This document shows positions 10,423-20,474 of a DNA stretch of 32,624 nt, in pieces. The position numbers and the translations under genes are program-made. Under the pieces are notes generated by a model. The model searched no databases and was not told the origin of the DNA. It saw nothing but the letters and a program-made list of their open reading frames with translations. The stretch's first letter is position 1, and every line of letters starts with the position of its first letter. The DNA lies in contig CALYPW010000004.1 in the NCBI GenBank assembly GCA_945278685.1, positions 1 to 32,624 on the forward strand, read 5' to 3'. This DNA is from an uncultured Dolosicoccus sp. Its GTDB lineage: Bacteria; Bacillota; Bacilli; Lactobacillales; Aerococcaceae.

Positions 10423-11439
10423 TTATAGGTTACCGAAGTGTACAGCTGTTCTGATTAACTGTGACACGTATCCCATTTCGTTATCATACCATGAGACTGT
10501 CTTCACTAATTGCTTGTCACCAGCTTTGACAATCTTGGTTTGTGTTGCGTCAAACAATGATCCCACAGGGTAACCAACAATGTCTGAAGAAACGATTTGG
10601 TCTTCGTTGTAACCGAATGACTCGTTTGAAGCTTCTTTCATTGCTGCGTTGACTTCTTCAACTGTTACTTCTTTTTCAAGAACTGAGAATAGTTCTGTCA
10701 ATGATCCCGTAACTACTGGCACACGTTGAGCGGCTCCGTCTAATTTACCGTCTAATTCTGGTAATACGAATCCGATCGCTGCTGCTGCACCTGTTGTGTT
10801 AGGAACAATGTTTTCTGCTGCCGCACGTCCACGGCGGTAGTTACCACCTGCGTGAGGTGCGTCTAAGATTGCTTGGTCAGAAGTATAGGCGTGGATGGTT
10901 GTCATTTGTCCAGCTTCTAGACCAAAGTTTTTATGTAGGGCGTTAGCCATTGGTGCTAAACAGTTTGTAGTACATGATGCACCTGAGATAACTGTTTCTT
11001 CACCAGTTAATGTGTCATGGTTCGTATTGTAAACGATCATTGGCACGTCTGCTCCACCTGGTGCTGAAAGGATTACACGCTTCGCTCCAGCAGTAATGTG
11101 CTTTTCTCCGCCGTCTTTAGAGTTGAAGAACCCTGTACATTCAAGGACTAGGTCGACTCCTAAGTCTTTCCATGGTAGATTTTCTGGATCGCGCTCAGCA
11201 AAGACTTTAACTTCTTTACCGTTCACAACGAAAGCATCTTCTTCTACTTTAACATCTGCGTCAAAACGTCCCTGTGCTGAGTCATACTTTAATAAGTATC
11301 CAAGTGTGTCAGCATCAGTTAAGTCGTTAACTGCAACAACTTCTAAAGACTCTGCTCCTGAATCCAGGATGTGACGGAATGCTAAACGACCGATACGACC
11401 AAAACCATTAATTGCTACTTTCAATGCCATATTTGACAT
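10423..11439 (-). CDS. gap: Glyceraldehyde-3-phosphate dehydrogenase
   Basis: [16 protein letters not shown]...[12 protein letters not shown]...WYDNEMGY. Confidence 0.99.
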   Translation of the reverse strand: MSNMALKVAINGFGRIGRLAFRHILDSGAESLEVVAVNDLTDADTLGYLLKYDSAQGRFDADVKVEEDAFVVNGKEVKVFAERDPENLPWKDLGVDLVLECTGFFNSKDGGEKHITAGAKRVILSAPGGADVPMIVYNTNHDTLTGEETVISGASCTTNCLAPMANALHKNFGLEAGQMTTIHAYTSDQAILDAPHAGGNYRRGRAAAENIVPNTTGAAAAIGFVLPELDGKLDGAAQRVPVVTGSLTELFSVLEKEVTVEEVNAAMKEASNESFGYNEDQIVSSDIVGYPVGSLFDATQTKIVKAGDKQLVKTVSWYDNEMGYVSQLIRTAVHFGNL

Positions 11440-11443
11440 CCTC

Positions 11444-12487
11444 CTAATTATATAGTTGTAAACTTAATACTTCTTGCGCTAATTGCTCGTCACAGATTAA
11501 CCATCCATGGCGATTAATTAGTTTGTAGTAGGCAGTGACGGCTTCTGCTTTAGCCTTGCCTCCTACAATCGTCAGCAGTAAAGGGATCTTCTTCATATCC
11601 TCTAATTGCAGACCCGCGCGTGGTACACGAACGATTTCTTGGCCTTTCTTATCAAAGAAAACGCCAAAAACCTCTCCCACTGCGTGCCCCTCTCGAATCT
11701 GTTGTTTCTGCGTGAGTGTTACTTCACGACGTTCAGCCATAACCTCGGCCGTACCCACACTGACCAACAAACACTCGGCTTCTTGAACCATCTCAACCAC
11801 TTGGCGAATTGAGGGGTCTTCTAACAAAGCGTTGGTGGTTTGAGTGTCGATGTTTTCAGGGATGAATAGAGGAACATATTTGGATCTCGTTTCTCTAGCC
11901 ATTACAGCCCCAACACTATTCGATTGAATGTCGAAAGTCCCTTCCATTCCACCTCTGGCAGGTACAAAATAAATGTCACGACCTCTGGACAAGTCCGGCG
12001 TTAAATTGCTGGCAACCTTGGAGAGTGTCTCCCCACCGGTAACTGCAATGATGTGCCGTCCTTGTGACAGATGCTCCATCAACACTTCTTGGACCACCGA
12101 GGCAAAGGCTATCGCAACTTCCTCAGACTCCTTCAGACTCCCTGGAACAACCAAGCAATGCTCGACGCCCAAATGGGTCTTTACTTTATTGGCTAACAAT
12201 CTCAACTCTTCTGTATCGGTGAGATACCCGCCGACTTGATGAAGGATTCTCCGTCCCTGATCGGTAATCGCGATGCCCGCACTGGTAATGTCTACCAATC
12301 CCTGGTCACGCAACTGCTCGATGTTGCTACGAATCATCCGCTCAGTAAAGCCGACTTTCTGACTTAAGGCTTGTCGTCCAATTCTTTGAGTTTCATGAGT
12401 CAATTGCTTTAGAATAGCCAAACGCTGAAAAAATAACTCCTCCACTTCAGGAACAACTTGAGAGAAGGCTTTATAAAGCGTCTCCAT
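11444..12487 (-). CDS. cggR: Central glycolytic genes regulator (SorC/DeoR-type)
   Basis: N-terminal HTH plus sugar-binding domain pattern; first gene of the gap operon. Confidence 0.93.
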   Translation of the reverse strand: METLYKAFSQVVPEVEELFFQRLAILKQLTHETQRIGRQALSQKVGFTERMIRSNIEQLRDQGLVDITSAGIAITDQGRRILHQVGGYLTDTEELRLLANKVKTHLGVEHCLVVPGSLKESEEVAIAFASVVQEVLMEHLSQGRHIIAVTGGETLSKVASNLTPDLSRGRDIYFVPARGGMEGTFDIQSNSVGAVMARETRSKYVPLFIPENIDTQTTNALLEDPSIRQVVEMVQEAECLLVSVGTAEVMAERREVTLTQKQQIREGHAVGEVFGVFFDKKGQEIVRVPRAGLQLEDMKKIPLLLTIVGGKAKAEAVTAYYKLINRHGWLICDEQLAQEVLSLQLYN

Positions 12488-12550
12488 GGTTTCCTCCTGT
12501 TAATGGACAACTTATATCCAGCTAGGTGTTTTGACAACGACAGATTCTGA

Positions 12551-12575
12551 TAGAATTTGAAGAAGGATCTTCTTC
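12551..12575. promoter_or_regulatory. Palindrome cluster in the cggR/esterase divergent intergenic region
   Basis: GAAGAAG-GAT-CTTCTTC (12559..12575), adjacent to ATTCT-GAT-AGAAT. Confidence 0.4.
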
Positions 12576-12743
12576 TCTACCGTTGCATTTTCATTGTATC
12601 ACCCTAGTAAATTAAAAGCAACATCATTCGGATGTCTAATCTCAGCGTTGGCCAGAAATCGTCCAACACCGCGGTATGTACTTGCTAATAGCTTAAGGAA
12701 TATATAAGATGAGAGGTAACTAAACCTTTAAAGGAGATTTTCT

Positions 12744-13568
12744 ATGGATCCTTCTTACTATTACTTAGAAATGAAAGAACATTACCTCAATGTCCCTTAT
12801 TACGGCAGTAAGCGTCGCATTCGAGTGCTTCTACCTAGAGACTATCACGAGAGTGACGACCGTTACCCAGTCGTCTACATGCACGATGGGCAAAACGTCT
12901 TTCACAGTTCGGAAGCCTTCTCAGGACATTCTTGGAAAATTATTCCCACCCTCAAAAGAAACCCAGATCTGCCACCGATGATCATTGTTGCCATTGACAA
13001 CAGTGGCACTGATCGCGTCGATGAATATACTCCTTGGTCAATTACCAACGATGCCGTTCCGGAAGGAACGAGCTCTGGCGGACTGGGGAAAGACTATGCG
13101 AAATTTGTCATGGAAAATGTCAAACCTTTTATCGATGAACATTATCGCACCAAATCCCAGGCCAAATATACCGCCATGGCTGGCAGTTCTTTAGGAGGAA
13201 ATATCACCGCTTTCATGGGGATCGAATACAAAGATGAAATTGGAGGCCTGGGAGTTTTCTCCTTGGCCAACTGGATCACCCAACCCCAGTTCGACCGCTA
13301 CATTGCCCGTCATGAACTGAAGCCTCACCAGCGCGTCTACATTCAAGTAGGCACCAAAGAAGGCGACGCCACTGACCGTCCTTTCATGCAGGGAAGCATG
13401 CGACAAGGATACATTGATACCACATTGAAATATCACCACGACTTGCTGGCTTATGGACTCCCACTAGAGAACGTATCCTTGAATATTATCACGGGAGATA
13501 CACATACTGAATCAGCCTGGGCCCGTCAAATACCAGAGTGCTTGCGATTCCTCAGCGAAGAATGGTAA
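12744..13568 (+). CDS. Alpha/beta-hydrolase-fold esterase (EstD/Fes-like)
   Basis: RIRVLLPRDYHESDDRYPVVYMHDGQNVF, nucleophile motif AMAGSSLGGNI. Confidence 0.85.
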   Translation: MDPSYYYLEMKEHYLNVPYYGSKRRIRVLLPRDYHESDDRYPVVYMHDGQNVFHSSEAFSGHSWKIIPTLKRNPDLPPMIIVAIDNSGTDRVDEYTPWSITNDAVPEGTSSGGLGKDYAKFVMENVKPFIDEHYRTKSQAKYTAMAGSSLGGNITAFMGIEYKDEIGGLGVFSLANWITQPQFDRYIARHELKPHQRVYIQVGTKEGDATDRPFMQGSMRQGYIDTTLKYHHDLLAYGLPLENVSLNIITGDTHTESAWARQIPECLRFLSEEW

Positions 13569-13590
13569 CAAGAGTAAAGGAGACTTTGTT

Positions 13591-14754
13591 ATGAACTATA
13601 TCATTATCTCACCTTACTTCCCACAGAACTTCCAAAACTTCGCCCACAGATTGGCCGCCCATGGTGTGACTGTCTTAGGAATCGGCGAGGAACCCTACGA
13701 CATTCTTGGCGCAGATCTGCAAGGTTCCCTCACAGAATATTACCGCGTCCAGGACTTGAATGATTGGGAAGAGGTTAAACGCGCAGTCGCCCACCTCTTC
13801 TACAAACACGGTCCCATTGACCGCATCGAATCACACAACGAGCACTGGATGGAATTAGACGCCGCCTTGCGTGAACAGTTCAACGTTCTAGGAATCCAGC
13901 CTAAAGATTTGTTATCCACAAAGCTCAAATCCGAAATGAAGAAACGCTTCAGGCGCGTAGGTGTTCCCGTCACACCGGGTTACCGCATTGACAAGGAGAA
14001 AGATTTAACTGCCGCTATCAAAGCCGAAGGATTTCCTCTTATCGCCAAACCGGACACGGGAGTCGGCGCTGCGGGTACTTACCGTTTAGATTCGCAAAAA
14101 GATGTAAAAAAATTCTTGGAAGAGTGGGATCACCAAGAACCCTACTTCGTGGAGCCTTTTGTCACCAGCAAACGCATCGTTACCTATGATGGCTTATTAG
14201 ACCGTGACGGTAACGTCGTTTTTGAGACCAGTTACGAATTGAATATTCCACCTTTCGAAATTGCAACCAGTGGCAAGGACTTATACTTCACGGTTATCAA
14301 GGAAGTTGATCCTTTACTGTCAGAATATGGTCAAAAGGCCTTGAAAGAATTCGGAATGAAAGAGCGTTTCTTCCACCTGGAGTTCTTCAAGGAAGACGAT
14401 GACTACTTGGCACTGGAATACAATAACCGTCCATCCGGTGGCTACTCCATTGATACCTACAATTACGCCCATTCCATTGACCTCTTCGATCAGTATGCAC
14501 GCATTGTGATGGGCAACGACTTCCAGGTGTCACCTTTTGAACCAGAATACGCCATTTACATTGCGCGCTATGACGGTGTGGATTATGCCCATAGCCATGA
14601 GGAAATCCTCCATCAATTCGGAGACAATGTCAAAATATTCGCCCGAGTGCCTGGAGCTTTTGCACCAATGATGGGGAACGATTTCTACATTATCAACACT
14701 GACCAAGAAGACAACATTGAAAAAGTTGCGGACTTTGTTCAAGAAAGGAAATAA
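13591..14754 (+). CDS. ATP-grasp domain ligase-like protein, 387 aa
   Basis: GFPLIAKPDTGVGAAGTYRL, HLEFFKEDDDYLALEYNNRPSGGYSIDTYNYA; Shine-Dalgarno AAAGGAGAC. Confidence 0.85.
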   Translation: MNYIIISPYFPQNFQNFAHRLAAHGVTVLGIGEEPYDILGADLQGSLTEYYRVQDLNDWEEVKRAVAHLFYKHGPIDRIESHNEHWMELDAALREQFNVLGIQPKDLLSTKLKSEMKKRFRRVGVPVTPGYRIDKEKDLTAAIKAEGFPLIAKPDTGVGAAGTYRLDSQKDVKKFLEEWDHQEPYFVEPFVTSKRIVTYDGLLDRDGNVVFETSYELNIPPFEIATSGKDLYFTVIKEVDPLLSEYGQKALKEFGMKERFFHLEFFKEDDDYLALEYNNRPSGGYSIDTYNYAHSIDLFDQYARIVMGNDFQVSPFEPEYAIYIARYDGVDYAHSHEEILHQFGDNVKIFARVPGAFAPMMGNDFYIINTDQEDNIEKVADFVQERK

Positions 14755-14757
14755 ATT

Positions 14758-15498
14758 ATGCACGTTGAATTTTTAGAACACTGGAGTGGTCATTTGAACC
14801 GCCAGATGCCCTTCAACCGCTACGGATACGCCGGTATGCCGATTGTTGTCTTTCCTTCATCCGGAGGAAGTCACAATGAATATGCGGACTTTGGTATGAT
14901 TGATGCTGCTCGAGAATACATCGACCAAGGAAAAGTTCAATTCTTTACCTTGTCTTCAATGGATTCTGAAAGCTGGTTATCTACCGATCGCAATGCTTAT
15001 TATAAAGCTCTGACCCATGACGCCTACGACCGATATGTGATTCACGAAGCAGTTCCAGCCATTAAACACTTGGCACACTGGAACGAACCCATGATGACCA
15101 CTGGATGTAGCATGGGGGCTTTCCACGCCGTCAACTTCCTCCTCCAACACCCAGACGTGTTCCAAGGAACCGTCGCTTTAAGTGGTATCTATGATGTGGA
15201 AATGTTCGTCGGAGACGCCAAACATGATCCGGTCGTCTATTTGAACTCCCCCGCCGACTATCTTTGGGATTTGAACGATCCTTGGTTCTTGGACCGAATC
15301 CGTGAGGCACAGATTATTATCTGTACGGGCCACGGTGCTTGGGAACAAGACGGATTACCATCCTTCTATCGTCTGCGTGACGCCTTTGCTGCCAAGCAAC
15401 TACCTGCCTGGTTCGATGAGTGGGGAACAGATGTCGCCCACGATTGGAACTGGTGGAGAATCCAATTGCCTTATTTCTTAGGCCACCTATTCCACTAA
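14758..15498 (+). CDS. Second alpha/beta-hydrolase-fold esterase
   Basis: GMPIVVFPSSGGSHNEYADFG, nucleophile motif TTGCSMGAFHA; starts 3 bp after the ATP-grasp stop. Confidence 0.85.
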   Translation: MHVEFLEHWSGHLNRQMPFNRYGYAGMPIVVFPSSGGSHNEYADFGMIDAAREYIDQGKVQFFTLSSMDSESWLSTDRNAYYKALTHDAYDRYVIHEAVPAIKHLAHWNEPMMTTGCSMGAFHAVNFLLQHPDVFQGTVALSGIYDVEMFVGDAKHDPVVYLNSPADYLWDLNDPWFLDRIREAQIIICTGHGAWEQDGLPSFYRLRDAFAAKQLPAWFDEWGTDVAHDWNWWRIQLPYFLGHLFH

Positions 15499-15505
15499 TA
15501 TCTCC

Positions 15506-15540
15506 ACAGCTGGAGCTCTCGGAGCTCTAGCTTTTTTTAT
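15506..15540 (+). terminator. Terminator of the esterase/ATP-grasp cassette
   Basis: AGCTGGAGCTC-TCG-GAGCTCTAGCT then TTTTTTT. Confidence 0.85.
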
Positions 15541-15586
15541 CCAAAAAATCCCCTTCACAGCCTTCGGCTGCAAAGAGGATCTCTGG
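15541..15586 (-). terminator. Terminator of clpP
   Basis: Minus strand ATCCTCTTTGCAGCC-GAA-GGCTGTGAAGGGGAT (stem with G-U pairs) then TTTTTT. Confidence 0.8.
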
Positions 15587-15588
15587 AT

Positions 15589-16182
15589 TTATTTTTGTTC
15601 TTTGGCATTGACCATGACTGCGTCCACCAAGCCATAATCCACAGCTTCTTGGGCACTCATGTAATTGTCGCGATCCGTATCTTGTGCAATTACCTCAAGA
15701 GGTTGACCGGTGTTCTCACTCAAGATGATGTTCAATCGTTCGCGAATCTGCAAGATGTGACGAGCAGCGATCTCTATTTCAGTTGCCTGACCTTGCGCAC
15801 CACCCAGTGGTTGGTGAATCATCACTTCCGCATTGGGTAACGCAAAACGTTTACCTTTGGCTCCTGATGACAGAAGGAAAGCGCCCATGGAGGCTGCCAT
15901 TCCTATGACGATGGTTTACACATCGGCATTGATGAAATTCATAGTGTCATAGATGGCCATTCCGGCCGTGACGCTTCCACCTGGTGAATTGATGTAAAGA
16001 TAAATGTCTCGTTCCGGATCTTGGGCATCTAAGAACAATAATTGAGCCACAATGCTGTTAGCCATTTGATCATTTACTTGACCACTCAACATGATGATAC
16101 GATCCTTCAATAACCTCGAATAAATATCGTAAGCGCGTTCTCCGCGAGAAGTTTGTTCAATAACTGTAGGAATTAAGTTCAT
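15589..16182 (-). pseudogene. clpP: ATP-dependent Clp protease proteolytic subunit interrupted by an in-frame TAA (15916..15918)
   Basis: [32 protein letters not shown]...[58 protein letters not shown]...; both halves share one frame. Confidence 0.9.
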
Positions 16183-16220
16183 AAAATATCCTCCTAGGTG
16201 TCTTTAAATCATGCTCTATA

Positions 16221-16249
16221 AGTATATAACGTTCCTTGAAAAATATCAA
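16221..16249 (-). promoter_or_regulatory. Putative sigma-A promoter of clpP
   Basis: Minus strand TTGATA-N17-TATACT. Confidence 0.65.
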
Positions 16250-16269
16250 TCAATCCAAACAGGAGCTTC

Positions 16270-17274
16270 TTAGCGCTTTTTGTCAGGAACGAGCACTTTC
16301 CGGATGCTCTTCATCGTGCGGCGATACCAAGGATCGAAATATTTGCCCAAAATCACCGACACAGCCACTGAAAAGATGGTCAAAAGAATGAGCTGAAGAC
16401 CAAAATGTTGTAAGCGTAGTCCTTCACTGACCACTGTGGCATAGGTGTAAATGACCAAAGGGTGATACATGTAAATGAAGAAACTATGGTCTCGACCCCA
16501 GCGCGACAAAGGATTATCCTTACCGGGGAAAACTGCCAAAATCGGAAAAAGTGCCACCATGGTCAAGAAGAGCATCAAATTGGTCCATGAGGATTTCAAA
16601 CCAAAGTGCTGATGAACCTTGTAGTAAGGCACACTGGTTAGAACCAAAAAGAATAAAGATGGAAAAAGCATTCGGCGATAGGTTCCCATCCAATGCCCCA
16701 ATGCGATGAAACTCAAGGCTTTCCAGACACCGCCGTTGGCATGAGTGTCCCAGAAAACATTTTCCTCCACAGATTCCCAGGCCACAAACCAGATCAAAAC
16801 CGAGAAAAGAGTAATCAACCAGGAAGGCAATTTGAATCGTCGCAAAGAATAAAACAACCACAAAGCCAATGCTCCAGCCAGCAGATACCACAAGTGCAAG
16901 GCCGGAAAAGTACCATTAAAGAAATTGATCAGGGTCATTTGTTCGCCAATGACCTCTTTCATGGGAGCAAGACCTTGAAGATCTAAGGCCCAAGCCCTAA
17001 GTAAAGTAAAAATACTAAACAGAGGGAAATAGAGGGCATACAATTTGAAATGGCTCCAAGCCTGCCTTAGAATCCCTTCCTCTTTCTGGTCGCTTAAGAA
17101 GAAACCGGTCACCATGAAAAAGAAAGGCACTGCTAGATTACTGATCGGATAGAACCATTTTAGATTCTCGAAAGTTTGCTCACGCCAAGGAATATTAAAA
17201 ACAACCCCATGGAAGATAACCACCAAAATAGCTGCTAGTAGCCTACCAGCATCGATGGTCTGATTTCTCTTCAT
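16270..17274 (-). CDS. Acyltransferase-3 family membrane protein
   Basis: RNQTIDAGRLLAAILVVIFHG...VPFFFMVTGFFLS, multiple hydrophobic segments. Confidence 0.85.
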   Translation of the reverse strand: MKRNQTIDAGRLLAAILVVIFHGVVFNIPWREQTFENLKWFYPISNLAVPFFFMVTGFFLSDQKEEGILRQAWSHFKLYALYFPLFSIFTLLRAWALDLQGLAPMKEVIGEQMTLINFFNGTFPALHLWYLLAGALALWLFYSLRRFKLPSWLITLFSVLIWFVAWESVEENVFWDTHANGGVWKALSFIALGHWMGTYRRMLFPSLFFLVLTSVPYYKVHQHFGLKSSWTNLMLFLTMVALFPILAVFPGKDNPLSRWGRDHSFFIYMYHPLVIYTYATVVSEGLRLQHFGLQLILLTIFSVAVSVILGKYFDPWYRRTMKSIRKVLVPDKKR

Positions 17275-17293
17275 TTCTACCTTCCTTTCGATT

Positions 17294-17324
17294 AAAAAAA
17301 GACCAAGATTTGCATCTTAGTCTT
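17294..17324 (-). terminator. Terminator after rpmF
   Basis: Minus strand AAGACTAAGATGCAAATCTTGGTCTT then T-run. Confidence 0.75.
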
Positions 17325-17336
17325 CCTCATTTAAAA

Positions 17337-17513
17337 TTATTCAGTTTCTTCCACTGATTGTCCTTTGTAATTTCCACATGATGGGCAAACACGGTGGCTC
17401 ATTTTTAATTCACCACAATCAGGACAGTTGTTCATTCCTGGTACACATAATTTTTGGTGTGTACGACGTTGTCTCTTTTTCATTTTTGAAGTTCTTCTCT
17501 TTGGTACTGCCAT
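17337..17513 (-). CDS. rpmF: 50S ribosomal protein L32 (58 aa; below the ORF-track cutoff)
   Basis: Own translation: [58 protein letters not shown]; zinc-ribbon cysteines. Confidence 0.97.
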   Translation of the reverse strand: MAVPKRRTSKMKKRQRRTHQKLCVPGMNNCPDCGELKMSHRVCPSCGNYKGQSVEETE

Positions 17514-17547
17514 GTTGTTACACCTCCTAGTTTGCTCGAATAAATAA

Positions 17548-18093
17548 TCATTCTTCAGCTTCGTTAAATAGTGTTTTAAGTTGTGTCAGACGCGGATCCA
17601 CTGTTTCTTCTTTTTCTTTGGCACGTTGTGCAAGAAAATCGAATTCAGTGAGGACCACCCAAGCATTCCCCGAAGGCAAGGATTGGTCGTCTTCGTCTTC
17701 TCCAATGATGCGCGTTGGAATATTTAATAATATACCATCCACCACCGTTGGAATCAAATCAATGAAATCTTGTTCCAGTAAAATTGTAGTTTCTTCATAC
17801 TCGTCATTGTCGAAATCCTGATTTGGATAGACGTAACGTTCTTTGATGGGAAATTCCAAATCAAAGGTTACAGCGTCAGTGGTTCGCGTTGACGGCATGG
17901 TTAACTCACACGCTGCCTGGCAGTGCAAGATTATTTCATGGTCATGAGAAACTAAGTATCCTGAAACATGGACGGGCTCGGCATGGATAATGTCTGAATT
18001 ACGTGCTTGCAAATCTTTCATAAGATCCACGGTCTCTTCAAAAGACAAGGGCTCACGCGTGTAGCGACGAATTTCGCCTACTCCCCATTTCAT
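17548..18093 (-). CDS. yceD: YceD/DUF177 family protein
   Basis: Position next to rpmF; C-terminal [11 protein letters not shown] pattern and [16 protein letters not shown]. Confidence 0.85.
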   Translation of the reverse strand: MKWGVGEIRRYTREPLSFEETVDLMKDLQARNSDIIHAEPVHVSGYLVSHDHEIILHCQAACELTMPSTRTTDAVTFDLEFPIKERYVYPNQDFDNDEYEETTILLEQDFIDLIPTVVDGILLNIPTRIIGEDEDDQSLPSGNAWVVLTEFDFLAQRAKEKEETVDPRLTQLKTLFNEAEE

Positions 18094-18147
18094 AGTTAAT
18101 CACCTCTAAAACGATACACCAAATTATACCTATCAAATCTTTAGCTG

Positions 18148-19341
18148 TCAACCATTCTTGGCGCTTTGATCTGCTTTTATTCGGAAAGGATAGCGCCCCA
18201 TAATTTGGTCCTGAACAACTCCTCGAGCATTCATTTTGTAAATTCGATCGGCTCGTAAATTTAACCCATAACTTTTGGACAGGGGCTGAGTAAGATTTGC
18301 GAACAAATGAATCTTGCGATTTCGCTGTTGCTTTAAGAAAGTCTGTCCTTGCTTATTACAAGCCAGTACCCGCGCCACAGGATCATTCTGCCAATTCTCA
18401 CGGTAGGTTTGCCACTGGGCGTCCGTAATGTTTAAGAGCGTAGCCATCAATAATCTTTGCAAGGAAACACGAGTCCAACGCCTGGAGGTTCGTTGAGCCA
18501 CATACTCTTCAAAAGAGCCTGCCTGAGCCACTTGATTCAAGAGCAAATGTTCCACACCTTCGCGCATTCCAAATATTGTGCGCAAGGACTTCGGTTCGTG
18601 GCAAAGTAGTTGATACTTCAAAAAGGGCCAATAATCTTCCCAGGACACACCTTTCGAATTCTTCAGTCTCTGGAAAGTCAACGGCGGTAAATCATCCGGA
18701 AACAAGGAATCTTCTTGGTATTTTTGGCGGATCTGGCTGCCACTTAAGAGAACCCGACCAGAGAGGCCACTTATCCTGGGAAGTGCTATTAATTTCAAAG
18801 GCTGCTCCAGGAAGCGATTGGCTTTGGTGTATTGAATGCCTAAAGTATGATTGCTCGCGCTGTAATCGAAACTCAGGTCTGGATGTAACTCTTCCACCGC
18901 TTGGGACATAGCTGCTACATAGGAAGCCCCTGTTTTTAAACGTTGCCGAATCTGGGTCTGCAATCTATCATGGTGCTCATGCTCCCAGGTCAGAAAATCT
19001 TCCAAGTCTTGAGCACTGGCGGATTCCGTTCCAAAAAGACAATAAGTACAACCTATTAAAGACAAGCATTGCATGGACCAGGAGGCAAAATAATCAGCCC
19101 CTTGCAAACTAGCCAACAGCGGTGCTTCAACGACCAAATCAGCGCCTGATTGACAAGCAATATCAGCTCTTTGCCACTTGTCCAGAATGCCGAATTCTCC
19201 TCGTTGAACCACGTTGCCAGACATCAAAACAATGACCACGTCCGCTTGGGTCAAGGCCTTGGCTTCTTGTAGTTGGTAGTTATGACCATGATGAAAAGGG
19301 TTGTATTCAGCGATAATCCCTAGGATCTTCACAGACCTCAC
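18148..19341 (-). CDS. tmcAL: tRNA(Met) cytidine acetate ligase (YlbM)
   Basis: GIIAEYNPFHHGHNYQL...VLMSGNVVQRGEF. Confidence 0.95.
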   Translation of the reverse strand: MRSVKILGIIAEYNPFHHGHNYQLQEAKALTQADVVIVLMSGNVVQRGEFGILDKWQRADIACQSGADLVVEAPLLASLQGADYFASWSMQCLSLIGCTYCLFGTESASAQDLEDFLTWEHEHHDRLQTQIRQRLKTGASYVAAMSQAVEELHPDLSFDYSASNHTLGIQYTKANRFLEQPLKLIALPRISGLSGRVLLSGSQIRQKYQEDSLFPDDLPPLTFQRLKNSKGVSWEDYWPFLKYQLLCHEPKSLRTIFGMREGVEHLLLNQVAQAGSFEEYVAQRTSRRWTRVSLQRLLMATLLNITDAQWQTYRENWQNDPVARVLACNKQGQTFLKQQRNRKIHLFANLTQPLSKSYGLNLRADRIYKMNARGVVQDQIMGRYPFRIKADQSAKNG

Positions 19342-19344
19342 CCC

Positions 19345-20100
19345 TTACTTAATACAGCGATAAAAAATCCGATCAATGTCTGAATGTTTTTGTGGATCGT
19401 ATGCTTCTTGACCGAAATTCACCAAAACTTCGATCTGCTGGAAGCCAAGATCTTTTAACACTTTTGTGAAATCTTCCACCGGATAAGTCTTTTCCTGTAA
19501 ATGCACATCGCGCCGGGTATAAGACTCATCGGTGGATTCTTGATTAAAAACAGTCAGATAATGATCTACCATGTGCTTTCGCCCGTGGGTTTCGCTGTCC
19601 CAAAGAAGGGCCGCGGTTGGATCCGAATCAAAGTAATTAAAACCCTTGAAACCTTCTGTCAACATGTACACTGACCAGGCATCAAACAACAAGGTACCAT
19701 CTTCCTTCAAGCAATTGTACATTTCTTGAAGGGCGCAGGTGACCTGATCAAAATCTTCTAAGAAACACAAAGAATCCGCATAACAGGTCACCAAGTCATA
19801 AATACCCGCATAATCGGAAAGATCCAACATGTTGGCGTGCTCAAAGGTGAGTCCACACGTACTATCGGATTCCTTGCGCGCAATTTCCAACATTCCTTCA
19901 TCCACATCGATGGCGACGACTTCGGATACGAATGGCGCCAAAAGTTGAGCGAACATGCCCGTACCTGTTGCAACATCCAAAGCTTTCTCAGGGCGAGTAT
20001 CTAGGGAGTTCAGGGTAAAGTCCAACCAATGTTCATAGACAGATAAATCATTGAAACGGTCATAGACAGAAGCTATTTCTGAGAACTTGGCGTATTTCAT
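19345..20100 (-). CDS. yqeM: Class I SAM-dependent methyltransferase (YqeM-like)
   Basis: KALDVATGTGMFAQLL; ATGA overlap with rsfS. Confidence 0.85.
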   Translation of the reverse strand: MKYAKFSEIASVYDRFNDLSVYEHWLDFTLNSLDTRPEKALDVATGTGMFAQLLAPFVSEVVAIDVDEGMLEIARKESDSTCGLTFEHANMLDLSDYAGIYDLVTCYADSLCFLEDFDQVTCALQEMYNCLKEDGTLLFDAWSVYMLTEGFKGFNYFDSDPTAALLWDSETHGRKHMVDHYLTVFNQESTDESYTRRDVHLQEKTYPVEDFTKVLKDLGFQQIEVLVNFGQEAYDPQKHSDIDRIFYRCIK

Positions 20101-20465
20101 TCGGTTTCCTGAATCCATTCGTGAATCTCAACCAAAGGTGCATCTTCCCAGATACGCTCCAGGTTATAGTGTGATCGTTCTTCGTGATGGAAAATGTGGA
20201 CGACGACGTCGTTCAAATCTACCAACACCCAAGCTCCACCATTCTTACCTTCGATGTTCTTAATATCCAAACCAGCCTCCTCTGCTTTCTTAACGACCGC
20301 GTTGGTCAAAGCAGTGATTTGGCGATCATTATTGGCATGAGTAATGACGTAATAGTCGGCAAAAGGTGTCAAATCTCCAACTTTCAATGCCAGAATGTCC
20401 TGACCCACCGATTCATCCAAACTTCTAACCACTAACTCCAATGCTTGTAAACTCTTGTTTGACAT
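20097..20465 (-). CDS. rsfS: Ribosome silencing factor
   Basis: ALKVGDLTPFADYYVITHANNDRQ...GKNGGAWVLVDLNDVVVHIF. Confidence 0.96.
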   Translation of the reverse strand: MSNKSLQALELVVRSLDESVGQDILALKVGDLTPFADYYVITHANNDRQITALTNAVVKKAEEAGLDIKNIEGKNGGAWVLVDLNDVVVHIFHHEERSHYNLERIWEDAPLVEIHEWIQETE

Positions 20466-20474
20466 AATTTCCTC

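Noticed and set aside
16183-16260. CtsR operator upstream of clpP
   Set aside because: Searched by eye for tandem GGTCAAA-type heptads; none found, only a sigma-A-like promoter.
16520-16891. 123-aa minus-strand ORF inside the acyltransferase gene
   Set aside because: Alternate frame of a clear acyltransferase-3 gene; no independent evidence.
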